A stretch of 64,000 bases of DNA from NCBI GenBank assembly GCA_025617745.1, contig CM046863.1, positions 7,862,935 to 7,926,934 of the forward strand, given 5' to 3'. Positions 41,560 to 54,300 of the stretch are shown here, piece by piece. Under the pieces are notes generated by a model. That model saw nothing but the letters and a program-made list of their open reading frames with translations, made no database searches and was not told where the DNA came from. Origin of the DNA: Heliocidaris erythrogramma (taxonomy: Eukaryota; Echinodermata; Echinoidea; Camarodonta; Echinometridae). Both the position numbers and the translations under genes were made by a program. Each line of letters begins with the position of its first letter. Within the stretch, counting starts at the first letter, position 1.

Positions 41560-42012
41560 CGTAAAATGGATGATATTTCACCAATTTCACCAATTTTGAA
41601 AGGGTTACATTGGCTACCAGTCAGAGAGCGTATCGAGTATAAAATTCTCCTTATTACTTGGAAAGCATTTCATGGTTTTGCCCCCTCATATCTTGAAAAT
41701 CTGTACCAACTCGCTGTCTTCTGGCAAAAAGCTTATTGTGGCACAAAGAATGAAATCATCTCTTGGTGACACTGCCTTCACAGCTGCGGCGCCTAGTTTA
41801 CCTCCTAATATCCGTTCCATAGACACTAATTTTTTTAAAGTTAAAATTGAAGACAGTCCTTGTTTCCAAAGCATACAGTGAAATGTAATTCAACACAGAT
41901 TTGTAGTATTCTTCAGTCCATTCTATTTCTACCTTCTTGCTTCTCTCATTTTCATCATGCGCCTCGGAATAGTTAACTAGATAGATGACGCAATATAAGT
42001 GCGTTATATTAA
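41560..42012 (+). pseudogene. L2-like LINE 3' fragment
   Basis: The plus strand reads PILKGLHWLPVRERIEYKIL, LITWKAFHGFAPSYLENL. This is the conserved LxxLHWLPVxxRIxxKILLLTxKxLxGxAPxYL motif near the RT C terminus of L2-type LINEs. The frame then shifts. The rest ends in an L2-like tail (TGCGCCTCGGAATAG, GCGTTATATTAATATT). Confidence 0.75.
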
Positions 42013-42014
42013 TA

Positions 42015-45000
42015 TTAACGCCACCTGTTTTTCCAAAGAATAATGCGATTTGATTCAATACTCAAAATTACTAAAAGAGGGGGTGTTTTTTTATCTATCG
42101 TACATTGTAAATAATCATTATAACCAAAATAATGCAAAGGCTCTATAATACATTTGGACGATTCCAGTCCAATACCAAGCAATATATTCAAATTTGTATT
42201 ATCTTTATACCAAGTTTGAAATTCTAACCATATAATACTGGTATGCTCACATTCCCAGAAAATATGTTCCATTGTTTAGGCAACTTTTTTACAGAATGTA
42301 CATAAGTCAGAGTCAATTAGTTTCATCTTATATAGTCTATAATTTGTCAACAGACAATTCAGTTGATATAAAAGGTAATAAATATATACTTTTCCATTCA
42401 CTCAATTCCCTGGCTTTTTTTATTATTGAGAAGTTGGAAGAACTAAGGTCCCTTTGACAAGAATACGATAAAGTTTCCTCGATGTCATATTTTCTAACGA
42501 TAATTCTGAATCAGTCTCAAAAAGTATGAAACCTCTAGGTTTACATTTTATTCTATCAAAACCTTGCCTAAGCTTTTGTTTCCAATTTGTAGGTATTGCA
42601 TTGATAATGCTTCTCCATGTTAGAAACTACTTTGAAGGAACCTTTCTTTTTGTTGTTGATGTCAGAGAAAGCTTCATACATTTCGGACAGTTAAATCATG
42701 TGGTGCACCCCCCTCCCCGAATTTCAAAATGAATTTGCGCCACTGGTTGTACAATACAAAATGATCCACTTTAATTTTTGAGCTGCAATCATCGATTTTT
42801 ACGTCGACATCCCTCTTCATAATCACCTATGATAGTTTTTCTTTTGATTAAACCATTTCCTCCATTCCAAAGAAAGTCAAAATCTTTTCAACACATTGAC
42901 TGACATATTCTGGTATTTCTATAACTGAAGCTAAATAGATAAACTGTGATAAAGCAAATGTTTTAATCACAATTACTTTACCAGCCAGTGTCAAATTTCT
43001 ACATCTCCACATATTCAGAATAGTTTTATTTGTCTTATTCTGTATTCAAAATTCTTTTTCTCTCCTGCAGTTTATCATAAGATAGACAAACTCCTAACGT
43101 TTTTACTGGCCCCATCGACCACTTAATACCCAACGGCATCTCATTATTAAATCTTTGCGACCAAAGCCTCAAAGCTTTGGTTTTGTTTACATTGAGCTTC
43201 AGACGTGATACTTTACTAAATTTATCTAATAATACAATACATTTTTCTGCAGATTCTATACCGTCCAAAACGCAGGTCGTATCGTCCCCATGTTGCATTA
43301 TCTTTAGCTCAGCATTGTTTAAACATATTCCTTTTATATCGGGGTTATCCCGGATAGAACATGACAATGTCTCGATCGTTAAGATGAATAAATATGAGCT
43401 AAGTGTATCACCTTGTCTCAGTCCTCGCCCAATCGGAAAATATGACGATGTTCTTCCATTATTCATAATACAACTACTTATAAAAGAGATTTTACGTAGT
43501 TTATAAAATTTGATCCAAAATGCAGATGACACAACGTTTAAAAAAAAAAATACACTCAAGCGAATCAAAAGCTCTTTCGTAATGTAAAAATAGTAAAATA
43601 CCTAATATTTTTTTTATAAGTTTGGGATAATCCATAATATCTGTTATTGCTCTCACGGACTCCCTTATATATCTTCCTTTGACAAAGCCACTTTCGTCAG
43701 GATGAATTACCTTTGGAATATTTTTTTTTCTAGTCTCTACATTAAGTAGAGAAATGGGTCTCCAATTTTGCAATTTACATCTACCCTCTTTCTCGATCAA
43801 AGTTATGACTGCTTGTCTTTGAGAAGTTGACATTTTTGAACTACTTAAACTTTATTTAAAACCTGAACAACAAATTTCCCAATGCTATTCCAAAATACTG
43901 TATACCACTCACGTGAAAAGCCATCATTACCAGGACTTTTATTTTTAGACATTTTACTCAAGGCATTAAAACACTCACCAGTGGAAAGATTACCTTCACA
44001 TTTTGCGTTATCATCCTCCCCAAAAGAAGGTGTGGAATTATTATGTAAAAATAGAGTCCTGAGCGTTCATATCAAGTCTGGATTTATATAAATCTTCATA
44101 ATTCAGTATTCGTTCTGGTTAACGATTGTGCCATCTTCTTTAATCAACTTTTTACACTGTTTTTTCCTGGAATTTCCTTTTTCTAGGTTTAAAAGTACTT
44201 ATTCCTTTTTTCACCCTTTTGGGCCAATCTAATTCTTGCACGAACAATTAATCCATCTACCAAGCTAGCGAAAAACATGAATCTCATTAACGGTCACATC
44301 TGTTGTAGCAAATTTTTACTCTAATTCATTTAAACGAGTCGTTAACTCAGATATTATATCTCGCCTGCGCTGACTTCTATTCTTAACATATTTCATAGTT
44401 AATTTCCTCGCTTGGTATTTAATCCACTCCCATTTAACTTGAATGTCTGACGTACTAGACTCGTTTAACCAAGTTTGCATGTTTTTCGCTCATCTCTTTT
44501 ACATAATTAGTATCTTCCAGATATGAATTTTTAAAATTCTAATGCCCTGTACCTATAATGGGGTCATTTTGCAGCTGTATTTCAAGAAATATTGTTGAGT
44601 GATCAGTCCTGATATCATGAAATTTATCAGCTTCTAGCACATTTTCAGTCAAAGCATTACTGATAAAGAAATTGTCAAGTCTGCATTGAATAAGCGGGTT
44701 GGATTGTTTCCAGGTAAATATATATTTATCGGGATCTAGATATCTCCATATATCTCTGAGATCAAAAGTATCAGCTAAATCATAGATTTTGTCAACTACA
44801 GCCTCTTTTATCGTCTGTACACCTCCTTTTTATCCAAATTTGAATTAAAAATGCTATTAAAATCACCACCAATGATAATGCTTTCTCTATCTGCAAAGTC
44901 TTTGAGAAGAAGATGTTTTAAGTCAATATAAAATGTAACGTGCATCTTCTCAATATTAGGACCATATATATTGACAACAGTGAATTTTATATCACATTTC

Positions 45001-45120
45001 ATCACATCAACCAATAATTTTCTCCCTTCTTCATCTCTATATATATCATCTGTTATATCTATATTACTCTGGTTATTGAAAAATATCTGCAATAACTCTA
45101 CTCTTATTACTACCATATGG
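42015..45120 (-). pseudogene. Tx1/L1-like LINE, decayed
   Basis: Read on the minus strand from high to low coordinates. Endonuclease: 44808-45116 (LLVDVMKCDIKFTVVNIYGP, IIIGGDFNSIFN), then about 44560-44800 (DIWRYLDPDKYIFTWKQSNP, QCRLDNFFISNAL, RTDHSTIFLE). RT: NKSPGNDGFSREWYTVFWNS (about 43890-43955), then 43501-43833 (CKLQNWRPISLLNVE, IHPDESGFVKGRYIRE, ERAFDSLE) and 43035-43568 (RGLRQGDTLSSYLFILTIET, KLNVNKTKALRLWS). The catalytic YADD reads HGDD, so it is inactive. Near 42540-42610 INAIPTNWKQKLRQ and at 42015-42272 EHIFWECEHTSIIWLEF are thumb and C-terminal motifs typical of Tx1. Many frameshifts. Confidence 0.85.
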
Positions 45121-45179
45121 GAGAATAAGATTATCCCGCCCCATTCATGTTACCACTGGTGTTCAAAACACTGGTTACT

Positions 45180-45400
45180 ATGATTTCTAAAATAAATGTA
45201 GTAACTACATTTATTTATTTTACTCCTTCAAACTTCTCTGTGTCAGCGACAAATATTTTCCTGAGCACACCTTCCTCGTTCTTCTACAACACATATGCAG
45301 GTGTGCTGAAGGGGATGATCGCGTATTGTCCTTTCTCCCTGAGTTTCTTTTTAACAGGTTGGAGCCTCTTTCAATCATTTGTTTGATATATCAATATTTT
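45180..45400 (-). pseudogene. Possible ORF1 remnant upstream of the Tx1-like LINE
   Basis: One minus-strand frame reads RLQPVKKKLREKGQYAIIPF then STPAYVL, a stop, and KNEEGVLRKIFVADTEKFEG. It lies directly 5' of the endonuclease part, where ORF1 would sit, but I cannot match it to a known ORF1 domain. Confidence 0.3.
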
Positions 45401-45824
45401 CTGGTTGTTGATTTTTGAGCTTAGGAAGGTTACCTATTGATGTTTTTGTTGTTTTGTGGTATAACTTACTTTTTATATTGAATCTTGAACATACCCCAGT
45501 TGCAATGTTGACAGAGATATCCTGCTTTCAAACAAATAATAATCTTCAATTGGCATTGTTTGATGCAGTGCGTTTGATCCCATTAAAACTGAACAGTGGA
45601 GGGAAAAGGATAGGGTCTTATAAGATGGGAAACAAATAATGCTGTATCGGATCTATTGACTATCAAACCCCAACCTCTTTGCTTTTGAATAGGTTTGAAA
45701 TAACATTTAGGATATTATACCTCTGGGGAGGTACAAGTTAAAATATACTGAAGTTCAACGACCTACTGCCCCAGTGTTCAAAACCCATGTAGACCTAAGA
45801 ACAAAGTGTGATAATAAAATTATC

Positions 45825-45993
45825 AATCAGGGAAATATTGCTGAGGGCATGTGCAATGCTCAGGGAAATCCTCAAGTTGATTTATATTTCTTTTCATCCA
45901 TACAGGCCTATATGTGAAATAGGGAAATGGAACATTATTATAGGAACGAAAAAGAGACTGGGTCTCAAAATAACTCGCTGTCGTGGCTGACTT
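45825..45993 (+). repeat. Module M3, left part
   Basis: ATTGCTGAGGGCATGTGCAA, TTGATTTATATTTCTTTTCA and AAAAAGAGACTGGGTCTC match 53710-53835. The module is interrupted by DNA element copy 2 and resumes at 48037. Confidence 0.75.
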
Positions 45994-45994
45994 A

Positions 45995-48036
45995 TTAGGT
46001 ACGTTCACACGTAGAGCGATAGCATCGATGCTATCGAGGTGTCGATGCTATTTTGGTGAAGACCAGATAGTGTCGAGACCAAACGCTGTCTGAACGCAGA
46101 TAGTCACGAGATAGAAGCGAGTTTCCAAACTATTCTTGCAGCGAGTTTAGCAGGAGTAAATCTCAGGATCCAGCGACATAGCATCGACGCTTTGCGGTAG
46201 ACCACCCACCGCGCTTGTGACTATTTGTAATGTGAGCGCAATCGCTGCTATCTTCACTCGCTGCTATTGTAATTCTGTCTGTTTCATGTGGTGCTATAAT
46301 ATAATGCAATGTATATGTATTCATGCGATGTACCCTCTTCCCTACTTTTTTCTATTATCATTCTGTCTGTTTCATCTGGTATTGTAATGTAGTGTGATCA
46401 TGTATATAGGGGTAAGTAGGCTAATGTATATACTGTGTGGTAAGGAAGGGGGTTGTTTTGTTGTTTGTTCGGTTTTTGGGGGGTTCCTTCTTTTTATCTT
46501 TTTCTTTTTTATATATTATGACCAGGCACCACAAAACCACCCAAAAGTCGCACTGTGTGATTTTCAGTTAGAGCTCAATCAATGTGTTTTGGTTTGCATG
46601 CATGGTCAAATTTTAGTTTTGGGTATTTCCTGAAAGAGTATACTTTTTTCTAAGTAATCTAAAATGTGGAGGCACCAAACAATCTAGAAGTGGTATTTTT
46701 GACAGCTTTTTATCAGACTTATGTGTGTCTTCTCTGGATTTTGTTGTATTACTTTTCTTTTTCACGACCTTGAATACTTGTCTCATTTTAATCTCCCATA
46801 AATCTCCCGGAGTAAGTTTTTGCATTGATACTTGTGCACTATGATAAACAGGATATGTCTATGTAGTATGCCAGGTTTTAGGACAATCTGATTTTCATTG
46901 AGTTCTAATCCTCCATTTGTCACCTTAGCACAACACTTTACAAGTCAGAGTGCTTCAATAGAAAACTTTAAACCCTTTATTAAGAAGTAAGAATTAAGAA
47001 GGGACTGTGCATTCTTCTCTTTGTACATTGAGTTATGAACACCCAATGAGTTATATATCATTTTAAAGCTGAGAATTGATTGATTGATTGATTGATGGAT
47101 GGATGGATGGGATGGGATTTGATTGATAGATTGATTGATGATTTGATTTGATTTGATTTGATTTGATTTATTTATTGACTGATTGATTTTATTCGTCAGG
47201 TATATTGCAATACAAACACATCGAGGTACCATGACAGGATAGCCCATGAAAGCCGAGATGGCTTATTTCCAATGGGGTCCTTACCTAAATAACTGTTTAA
47301 AAATACACATTAGAAAACACATTAGTACGGCTACAAGACTATCGTACAAGTACGACAAGTAATAAGAATGTACTAAAGTAGCCAAATAAAACATAACATT
47401 TTTATAAAGTAGGCGAAGATTACATAAATGTGAAAACAAGACTTACTCAACGGAAAAAAAATATATACAGAAAATCATAATGAAACTATCGATAATAAAC
47501 GTTGGTTACATAAGTCATATAATATAGGAAAAAATCTCTTTCAGAATCAGACCTTAACTAAAGTATGATGTGGTCTTTAGATATTGATTTACATGTGCTT
47601 ACCAGAGAATATAGTGTGCATGCATGTGTTTTATTTTGGCATAAGATTGGAGTTCAGTCAATTTTGACATGTACAAGGTTTATTTAAAATTAAGTATTAT
47701 AACACATGTATTTGCTACTTGATTGTATTATCGATATTACAAATGAATTGTTATTGTGTTATTATGTTGATTTATGAAGACAACTAAAATATTATTCAAA
47801 ACAAAAGCTTCGCATCATTATGACCCCTGTGCACGAACTTCCGCGCGTTTGACCACGCATACCAATTATACTCGGGTCACTCTGTGTGGCGCAGTATTTG
47901 TTTTGACAGCGGGTGAGCGATGAATAGTCACGAGTGGGTGATAGAAGCAAGTCGATCACGGCCTGCCTGAACGTACTGGACATATTTTTGAAACTTACAT
48001 AGCATCGATGCTATGTACTACGTGTGAACATAACTA
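45995..48036. mobile_element. Non-autonomous DNA element, copy 2 (~2.04 kb)
   Basis: Same ends as copy 1 (TTAGGTACGTTCACACGTAG ... CTACGTGTGAACATAACTA). By eye it is about 95% or more identical over shared parts. It is longer because of a LINE 3' piece at about 47070-47528 that copy 1 lacks. It has its own segment at 46445-46525 where copy 1 has about 300 bases of other sequence. The uninterrupted module at 53690-54300 shows the pre-insertion state. Confidence 0.8.
47070..47528 (-). mobile_element. LINE 3' end nested in DNA element copy 2
   Basis: Copy 1 reads GAGAATCTGCTCTTTCAG. Copy 2 reads GAGAAT, then (TGAT)n, GGAT repeats, TTTGATTTGATTT repeats and AT-rich sequence with a CAATGGGGTCC block, then CTCTTTCAG. 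The pentamer tail at the low-coordinate end and the GGGG block resemble the LINE-C 3' end, so this is a short 3' fragment on the minus strand. Confidence 0.75.
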
Positions 48037-48500
48037 TTGTCCCGTTTCTGTCGATACTATAACAATGAGAGTTTCGCGTTGTGTCTGAAATAAAAAAATA
48101 ACATCGTTTTTGTTTACGACTGGTTTTGCGGTAATTTACTGCCTGTCAATCTTTCAATGCTTTGCAATAGAGGTTGCATGTCTGAAAGGGATAATGTTTG
48201 AAATATGAGATACAGGGCATGAAAATGGCTGGCTTGCTTTTAATTTCCATCTTCTCTCTCAATATGATAAAAGGTGATAGGTGAGCATTTGTACTAGGGA
48301 TAAATATTATTTCTCGTGGCGATGGAGACGAACATTAACAGCGGATTTATCATGAGTAACCTGTAAAGACTTTTACAAATAATTAATGATCGCTTTTCTA
48401 ACTGATGAATTCATTCTTCGTGTGAGGCAAAGGATTTAGACAGAGGGAAATAGGGGACGCATCCTTTCACCCGAACACACACAAACACACACACTGTTTG
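48037..48500 (+). repeat. Module M3, right part
   Basis: TCCCGTTTCTGTCGATACTA, TAACAATGAGAG, GCGTTGTGTCTGAAA, GGTGAGCATTTGTACTAGGG, GCGATGGAGACGAACATTAA, TTTATCATGAGTAAC, TTCTTCGTGTGAGGCAA and an AC repeat (48475-48500) match 53860-54300 in order. Confidence 0.75.
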
Positions 48501-49930
48501 CGTGTGTTTATATGTATACATTTGACTAATGAAGGTAAAGTCATTTTAAAATGAGTTTAGAAAATGTTTCTTCGTACTTTTTATTAGGAAATTATGATAT
48601 TCATAACATGTAATATGACATTATTTTCTTTTTGTCAAAGTAGATCAGTGAGTGACACGGCTGATGAAGGAATATCGGCATTCTCACTCAAAAAAGAGTG
48701 CTTTACCACTCAATTTGGAGTGAAAGTTCCTTCACTCTTAATGTCGAGTAGCAAATTCACGCCTTTACATTTAAAGAGTAAGTTATAATTTTATATTGAT
48801 TTAGAATTATTATTGACTTAGCCTTACAAAGTTTTAAATGAACGTCCTGGCTCAATATTCATAGATATACCCCCATTTCAAACAGATATAATATATTTTT
48901 AGAAATAATCTGTTGATACATCCTATTAAAGCCGATTCTGCTAAGAGGTGAAAATAAAACTGAAAAAATAGAGGGAAAAGAGACACGGTCTCATAATAAT
49001 AGTGCTAGGGGGAAGAGTATCATCACAGTTGCTATTTCTCGTTGGTATGGAGACGTACCTAAACACTGGATATAGAGATGTGAATCAAAGGATGTATTTT
49101 AGGGCATAATACCTCTCAGGGAGGTACAAAGTCAAATTATATCAATGTACAGCGAACCACTACCTCAGGCATTTTTTCGCTGATAATTTCAAACTTCGTG
49201 TGAGACATAAAGAACCTCAAAACCTGGTCTAGGTAATAGGGAAATCATTAGTCCTGTCTCCATTGTACATTTCATAGATTCAATTCAAAATGTTTACACT
49301 CAATCTTGTATAAAACAGGGTCCGAAGCGTAAAACAATTAAAGAATAAAACCAGTAGGACAGGTATAAGAATCATGTTAATTATCGACAAAAAATTCAAA
49401 CACATAACGACGAATGCGAACGAGGATCGAAGTAAAGATAGTTGGCATCTTAGTCCTTCAACCCTTTAAAAATTAAACTAGTTGACCGTATGGAGAGAGA
49501 GAGCGAGAGAGAGAGAGAGAGAAAGGAGGAGAGGGAAGGAGAAATAGTAAATGAAAGAAGAAAAAATTAATAAAACATTATGACAGAAAAGAGAGAATTG
49601 TAGAAAAACAGTATAAAAAAGGGTTTGATAGAATTTTAAAAAAAATGATAATAGTTAAAAATCAAGTCCCTATCGACCGGTTGTCGACATATTATGATTG
49701 TATAGCCTAGTCTCATTTCAGTGAAGAACGGTTGCCTACCAGCATAGCCGAAAAACCATATACTGCCGAATGAATCCAAGATTATCTTTTTTTACTCAGC
49801 GACTTATTGCCCAGAGGGTGCCAACAGGGTATCGAATCGGTTGCAGGCCGGTCGCCTACCTTTTACCGTCACTATAAGAAGAGTGAAAACATAAAAGAAT
49901 TCTCCTGACCAGTTTGGTCGGCAAAAGGTT
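48501..49930. other. Gene-free DNA with partial module M4 and a GA repeat
   Basis: 48960-49220 carries AGAGACACGGTCTCATAATA, TCGTTGGTATGGAGACGTAC, TAAACACTGG and AAACTTCGTGTGAGACAT, a shortened module. (GA)n at 49492-49525. No gene. Confidence 0.5.
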
Positions 49931-50099
49931 TTCAATGCAACGTCGAAAACCTTTCATTGATTGGCGACCAGTCGTTAACACTGAACACCCTTTCAAGACT
50001 GCATTGTAGTAATAATGGAATCCCAATGGGAAAGTAACGCTGCCCTAAGAGAACAACAACAAAAATATAAAAACCAAATATACCACGTCGATTCCCTGT

Positions 50100-50301
50100 A
50101 AGGTGGGGGGGGGGGGGGGAGGGTGGCGACAATTTTTTTTTTCCAAACCTTCAAATTTCGCTCAGTAGGGGGTTTTGCAGGGTCCATTTTTGCAGGGTCC
50201 ATTTTCCCTCCATAATCCCCTGACAAGCCACCCCCTTCCAAAAGGGGGTGGGGGGGGGGGGGGGCACGGGCCGGAAGTGCCCCCTCCTGGATCCGCCAAT
50301 G
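50100..50301. mobile_element. Right end of a CAGTGGCGGATCC-family hAT-like MITE
   Basis: Ends CCCCCTCCTGGATCCGCCAATG, the inverted form of the terminus at 4083. Inside are two 15-G runs (50105-50119, 50250-50264) and the duplicated TTTTGCAGGGTCCATTTT. The left terminus was not found. Confidence 0.55.
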
Positions 50302-50329
50302 CTAGCTAGTATAATAGCTGCGGGGAACA

Positions 50330-51480
50330 GTGTTCTATTGCCATAATTCTAATACAAAAATAACAACAACAACAAAAAGTGATAATAATACGAATAACAA
50401 AAATAAATGTGATGACAGTATTAATAATAATGATAATAATAGTTATAATAAAATAATGATAATATCAATAACAATAATAATAACAATACTAATATTGATA
50501 CTAAGGATAATGCAGGAGGTCGTGCCCCTTTAATAAGCATGTAAAATGACAATAATTCACTCAAGTGATTTAGAAAACAATAACTTAATTGATCATTTGC
50601 AGAATAATCACATTTCTGAATAGCTGGTTATCATTAATCCTCATTCTTGTTTTATATTTTCTACAAATTCTATATGCATTTAATATGTTGTTTAAACATT
50701 AGGTTTTTAAAATCTTGTTTAGTGCAGCACGTTGTTATAAGTCAACCTTATTTAAAGGCGCATTAAATTTATAAATGATAAATTTCTTCAATAGCTTTAT
50801 CAAAACTTGCGTATGTTGAAATTAACAGTAGTGTAATACCAAACAAAGAGGAAGCCATAGGCAACCATGATTCCCACTTCTAGGAAGATTTTTTGTTGTT
50901 TTCAGAATCTCTTCCTTAAAACCTCCTCCAAGATATCCAAGCAGTTTTCATTTTATTTTAGTTTTTCAAACATATTCACAATTTGGCATCATTACAGCCA
51001 TGAGAATAATTATAATAAAACCACTGAATTAAAAGAAATATACAACTAATACAACATTTTTCAGTAACAGATATTTAAAAAAATACAAAAGTACTTTTTG
51101 ACAATCAATCATAAATAATCAAGTATATGTAACAATAATTTTTCCAAAAAAAAAAAAGAAATGATAAATTGTCAAATTATTGTAATTCATCAAATATAAC
51201 ATCCTTTGCGGATGAAGGACTACCATTTTAAGCAATTTGCTTGAGAATATGGCAGAAATAGATATTCGACCATAAAGGTTTCATTCTAAAAGGAGCTAAT
51301 CCATGGAAATTAAATTTATAATAATGTCTCAAAAATTGAAAGTAATTGCTAGACTTTTAAAAATCATGATTAAATTAATCTAAGGCAATAGCCCTACCGT
51401 ATATATCACAGGGTGAGGGAACGTGGTAAATTAAAACAAAAATAATAATTTACTAAAAAAACGCTAAATGTGGATTTAGC
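50330..51480. other. AAT/AAC-rich simple sequence and gene-free spacer
   Basis: 50345-50500 is an AAT/AAC repeat field. The rest is AT-rich with no gene. Confidence 0.5.
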
Positions 51481-52720
51481 TCCTTTTGGAATGAAACTCT
51501 TCAATTACGGAGACGTGCATAAACACTTAGTTCTAGCTTGCACGCTTAAATGAGGGGTTCGATCTCTCTCAATAAAACAAGAACATTTTTCAAGGACACA
51601 TAGTCGCCAGCATTAAAAGAAAAACAAACCATTCGCTGATTGAAATGCACTATATTAAAAAAACATATTAATCATCAACCGAAAGATGCTTTTCAAGCTC
51701 TCAGTGGTCTTTCCCGTGTGTGTCGATAGCGACGTCATTTAAATATAACAAGGCAAGCAATTACAGCATTGTGGTTACAGGAAAGGAGATGTTATTCAGT
51801 CATCAATTATTAAGTTTTGGATTTTACAAAATACTTTAATATTCCCATTTACCAGTGACTGCTCCTGCTCTCTGTTTAATGTTATGCCTTGAAATCGCAC
51901 TTTGAGCTTCTATTTGCAATATCCACAAAATCCCTCCCCCCCCCCCCCCCCTCCCCGCTTCCTTCGCTAACAGATGGTAAAATTCAAAAGTTCTTGTATA
52001 CACATCGCTTACGCCATTGTGGGTCAAAAAATAGAATACCAAAATGAATGAATGGAGGGAAAGAGAAAGAGTCTTATAATGGTACACAGGCTTGGCTGTG
52101 TCATTGTCAAGTTTTTAAAGACCATAAGAAATTTTAATACACGAAATTTGATCTTTTATCATAAAGTTTTATACCTCGTTGATAGTGAGGGAAACTGGCT
52201 TGGAGGCTTACGTGACGTGATTTGATCTCCCATGGATACTATATAAAAAGGGTATCATGACAACTTTTTGTGATATTAAAGCAAATTAATCATTCGTATT
52301 CTCTCCGCTAACTGAAAGCAAGTAGAGAAAAGTCCTCCTGAAATGAAAAAAAAAATCTTTGCATGGAAACTCTCAGCATATTTACTTAGCGTCTATGACA
52401 CAGGTATAATGACACATTAGAGCAAGTACGCTATTTTGGTAACATGAAAAAAGGGGATGTTATTACAGGACGCGCGATTAGAGAACTGGTTAAAAAAGGA
52501 AATCTTTTTTTTTGAATGTCATTACATGGAGCACCCCCTCTCTAACTAAAACTTGCAACAAGTATTAGATAAGCAATGCCGCCATTTTTCTGCAAAATAT
52601 ACATGGTTGAAGAGACAAACCACGGAAATAGGCTGGAAAATAGTAAAAACTTTGACTTATAAAGACTTTCTTCAAATTATCGGAGTGTTCTGCTTTCCTT
52701 CAAGTGAAATTGTACTTTCA
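51480..52720 (+). repeat. Module M5
   Basis: Three blocks match M7: 51500-51880 (GGAGACGTGCATAAACACTT; CAAGCTCTCAGTGGTCTTT; GGAGATGTTATTCAGTCATC; CCCATTTACCAGTGACTG), 51960-52200 (TCGCTAACAGATGGTAAAAT; GAAAGAGAAAGAGTC; GGCTTGGCTGTGTCATTG) and 52600-52720 (GGTTGAAGAGACAAACC; GGAAATAGGCTGGAAAAT). A 16-C run lies at 51936-51951. No coding motif. Confidence 0.65.
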
Positions 52721-53689
52721 GTTTGACATAATATTTTTACCATATGCCTTAAGTCAATGAGTCATCATTTGTTTTTCCTACATGAATGACATGACAGTGT
52801 TTTTTATGGAATGTGTTAATCTAAATTCATACCTAAATGTTGGAGGTGTTAGCGAGTTAGTTTGGCAGTACGCTTCCCCAAAAAAATATTCAAAAAGATA
52901 TTCGCACTTGCGAGCTCATTATATTATTTGTTGTTCGATACAACTCCTTTAAGCCAGTGCTGTACCAAAGAAATCAAGATGAAATGATGAATATAGGGAG
53001 GGGGGAAGAGGGGTTCGCTTTGCCTGGCTGTCTCATTGTTCTTTCATATAGATGCTACAAATGCTGAAAGATTGATTTTGCCTGTGTTTTATCACAAAGA
53101 TTATCTCGGCTCGTTATGGAGTCGCTGTCTTCGATGTGGGAACGGGGTAATGCAGTTTAATGTTTGGTCTGTTTTCGGTTTAGGGTCGATCTCGGCTGAG
53201 GTAGGGATTACAAAAAGAATACCTCTTTAGGATATAATGAATTCGAAACCTTTAACCTCTTTGCGTGGTAATATCCTTTGAATAACAATTAAGGAGGGGG
53301 TGGATAAAGGGTGTTGAGAGGGAGGGGACGCTTTCTCTCTCTCTCTCTCCATCTCAGACACATAGACACATCTATGTTTTCTATTGTTCGAATTTCAACC
53401 GATGACTCCACTATTGAATTGCGTCACAAAATTCTTTGACTGAAAAAACCTCACCAAGTGTTGACAACCGATTACCTATTGAATTACTACCGATGACGCA
53501 TTGTTCTCTTTGTTCGATGTCATCGGTTTGAATGCCTAAACTTGTAGATGTACACACACACACACTCACATTTTTCCTTTTTTTTTTTACAAGTGTTACT
53601 TTTATAATTTCAAATTCGAAGGATAGCCTACACGATGATTAGCTTTCCTTACAAGTTATGAGAAGGAGGACAAAATTGAAATCTAAAAC
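52721..53689. other. Gene-free spacer with module traces
   Basis: 52990-53035 (ATATAGGGAGG, TGGCTGTCTCATTGTTC) is a weak module echo. CT repeat at 53333-53350, AC repeat at 53553-53570. No gene. Confidence 0.45.
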
Positions 53690-54300
53690 AATAGAAATAT
53701 CAATTATGGAAATATCATTGAGGGCATGTGTAAATGCTCATAGAAATCTTAGAGGTGGTTTATATTTCTCTTCATTTATAGGGAAATGGAGGATAAACAT
53801 GATTAATGGAAAGAAAAGAGACTGGGCCTCTGAAGAGCTCACTGGCTCGGGCGTCTGATCGTCCCGTTGCTATAGATACTATAACAATAGGTGGTAGGTA
53901 ATCGGTTGCCATCTCTAGGGCAGATGGTGTTTTGCGTTGCGTTGGAAACGAAAATAACACTGGGTTATTTTACTACTGGCATTACCGAATGGCTTTCGGG
54001 GATAATGTTGCAGACAAGGCATAGAATTGGCTCACTCACTTAATTAACATTTTCATTTTCCCGCTTCTGAATAATAAACAGTGAGAGCGCATGGCATTTG
54101 CACTGGGGTAAATGTTATTACTTGTTGCGATGGAGACGAATATTAACACCGGCTTTTATCATGAGTAACTTTTGAAGAATGACTGATCTCTTTATTCATG
54201 CTTCGTGTGCAGCAATGGATAAATATAGCAGGAGATGCAGGACGCACCCAGTCATCTGAGCACTAACACACACACACACACGCACATACACACACATCCT
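53690..54300 (+). repeat. Module M6, uninterrupted reference copy
   Basis: Continuous copy of the M3 module without the DNA element: GAGGGCATGTGTAAATGCTC, AAGAGACTGGGCCTC, TGATCGTCCCGTTGCTATAG, GCGTTGGAAACGAAAATAAC, TAATAAACAGTGAGAGC, GTTGCGATGGAGACGAATAT, TTTATCATGAGTAAC, CTTCGTGTGCAGCAATGG and an AC repeat (54265-54300). Confidence 0.75.

Noticed and set aside
48594-48788. Small gene after acceptor-like TTAG
   Set aside because: No matching donor partner or motif, and it lies in module-derived non-coding repeat.
50345-50500. CRISPR-like or structured array
   Set aside because: Only an AAT/AAC microsatellite; no repeat-spacer periodicity. No CRISPR array exists in this window.
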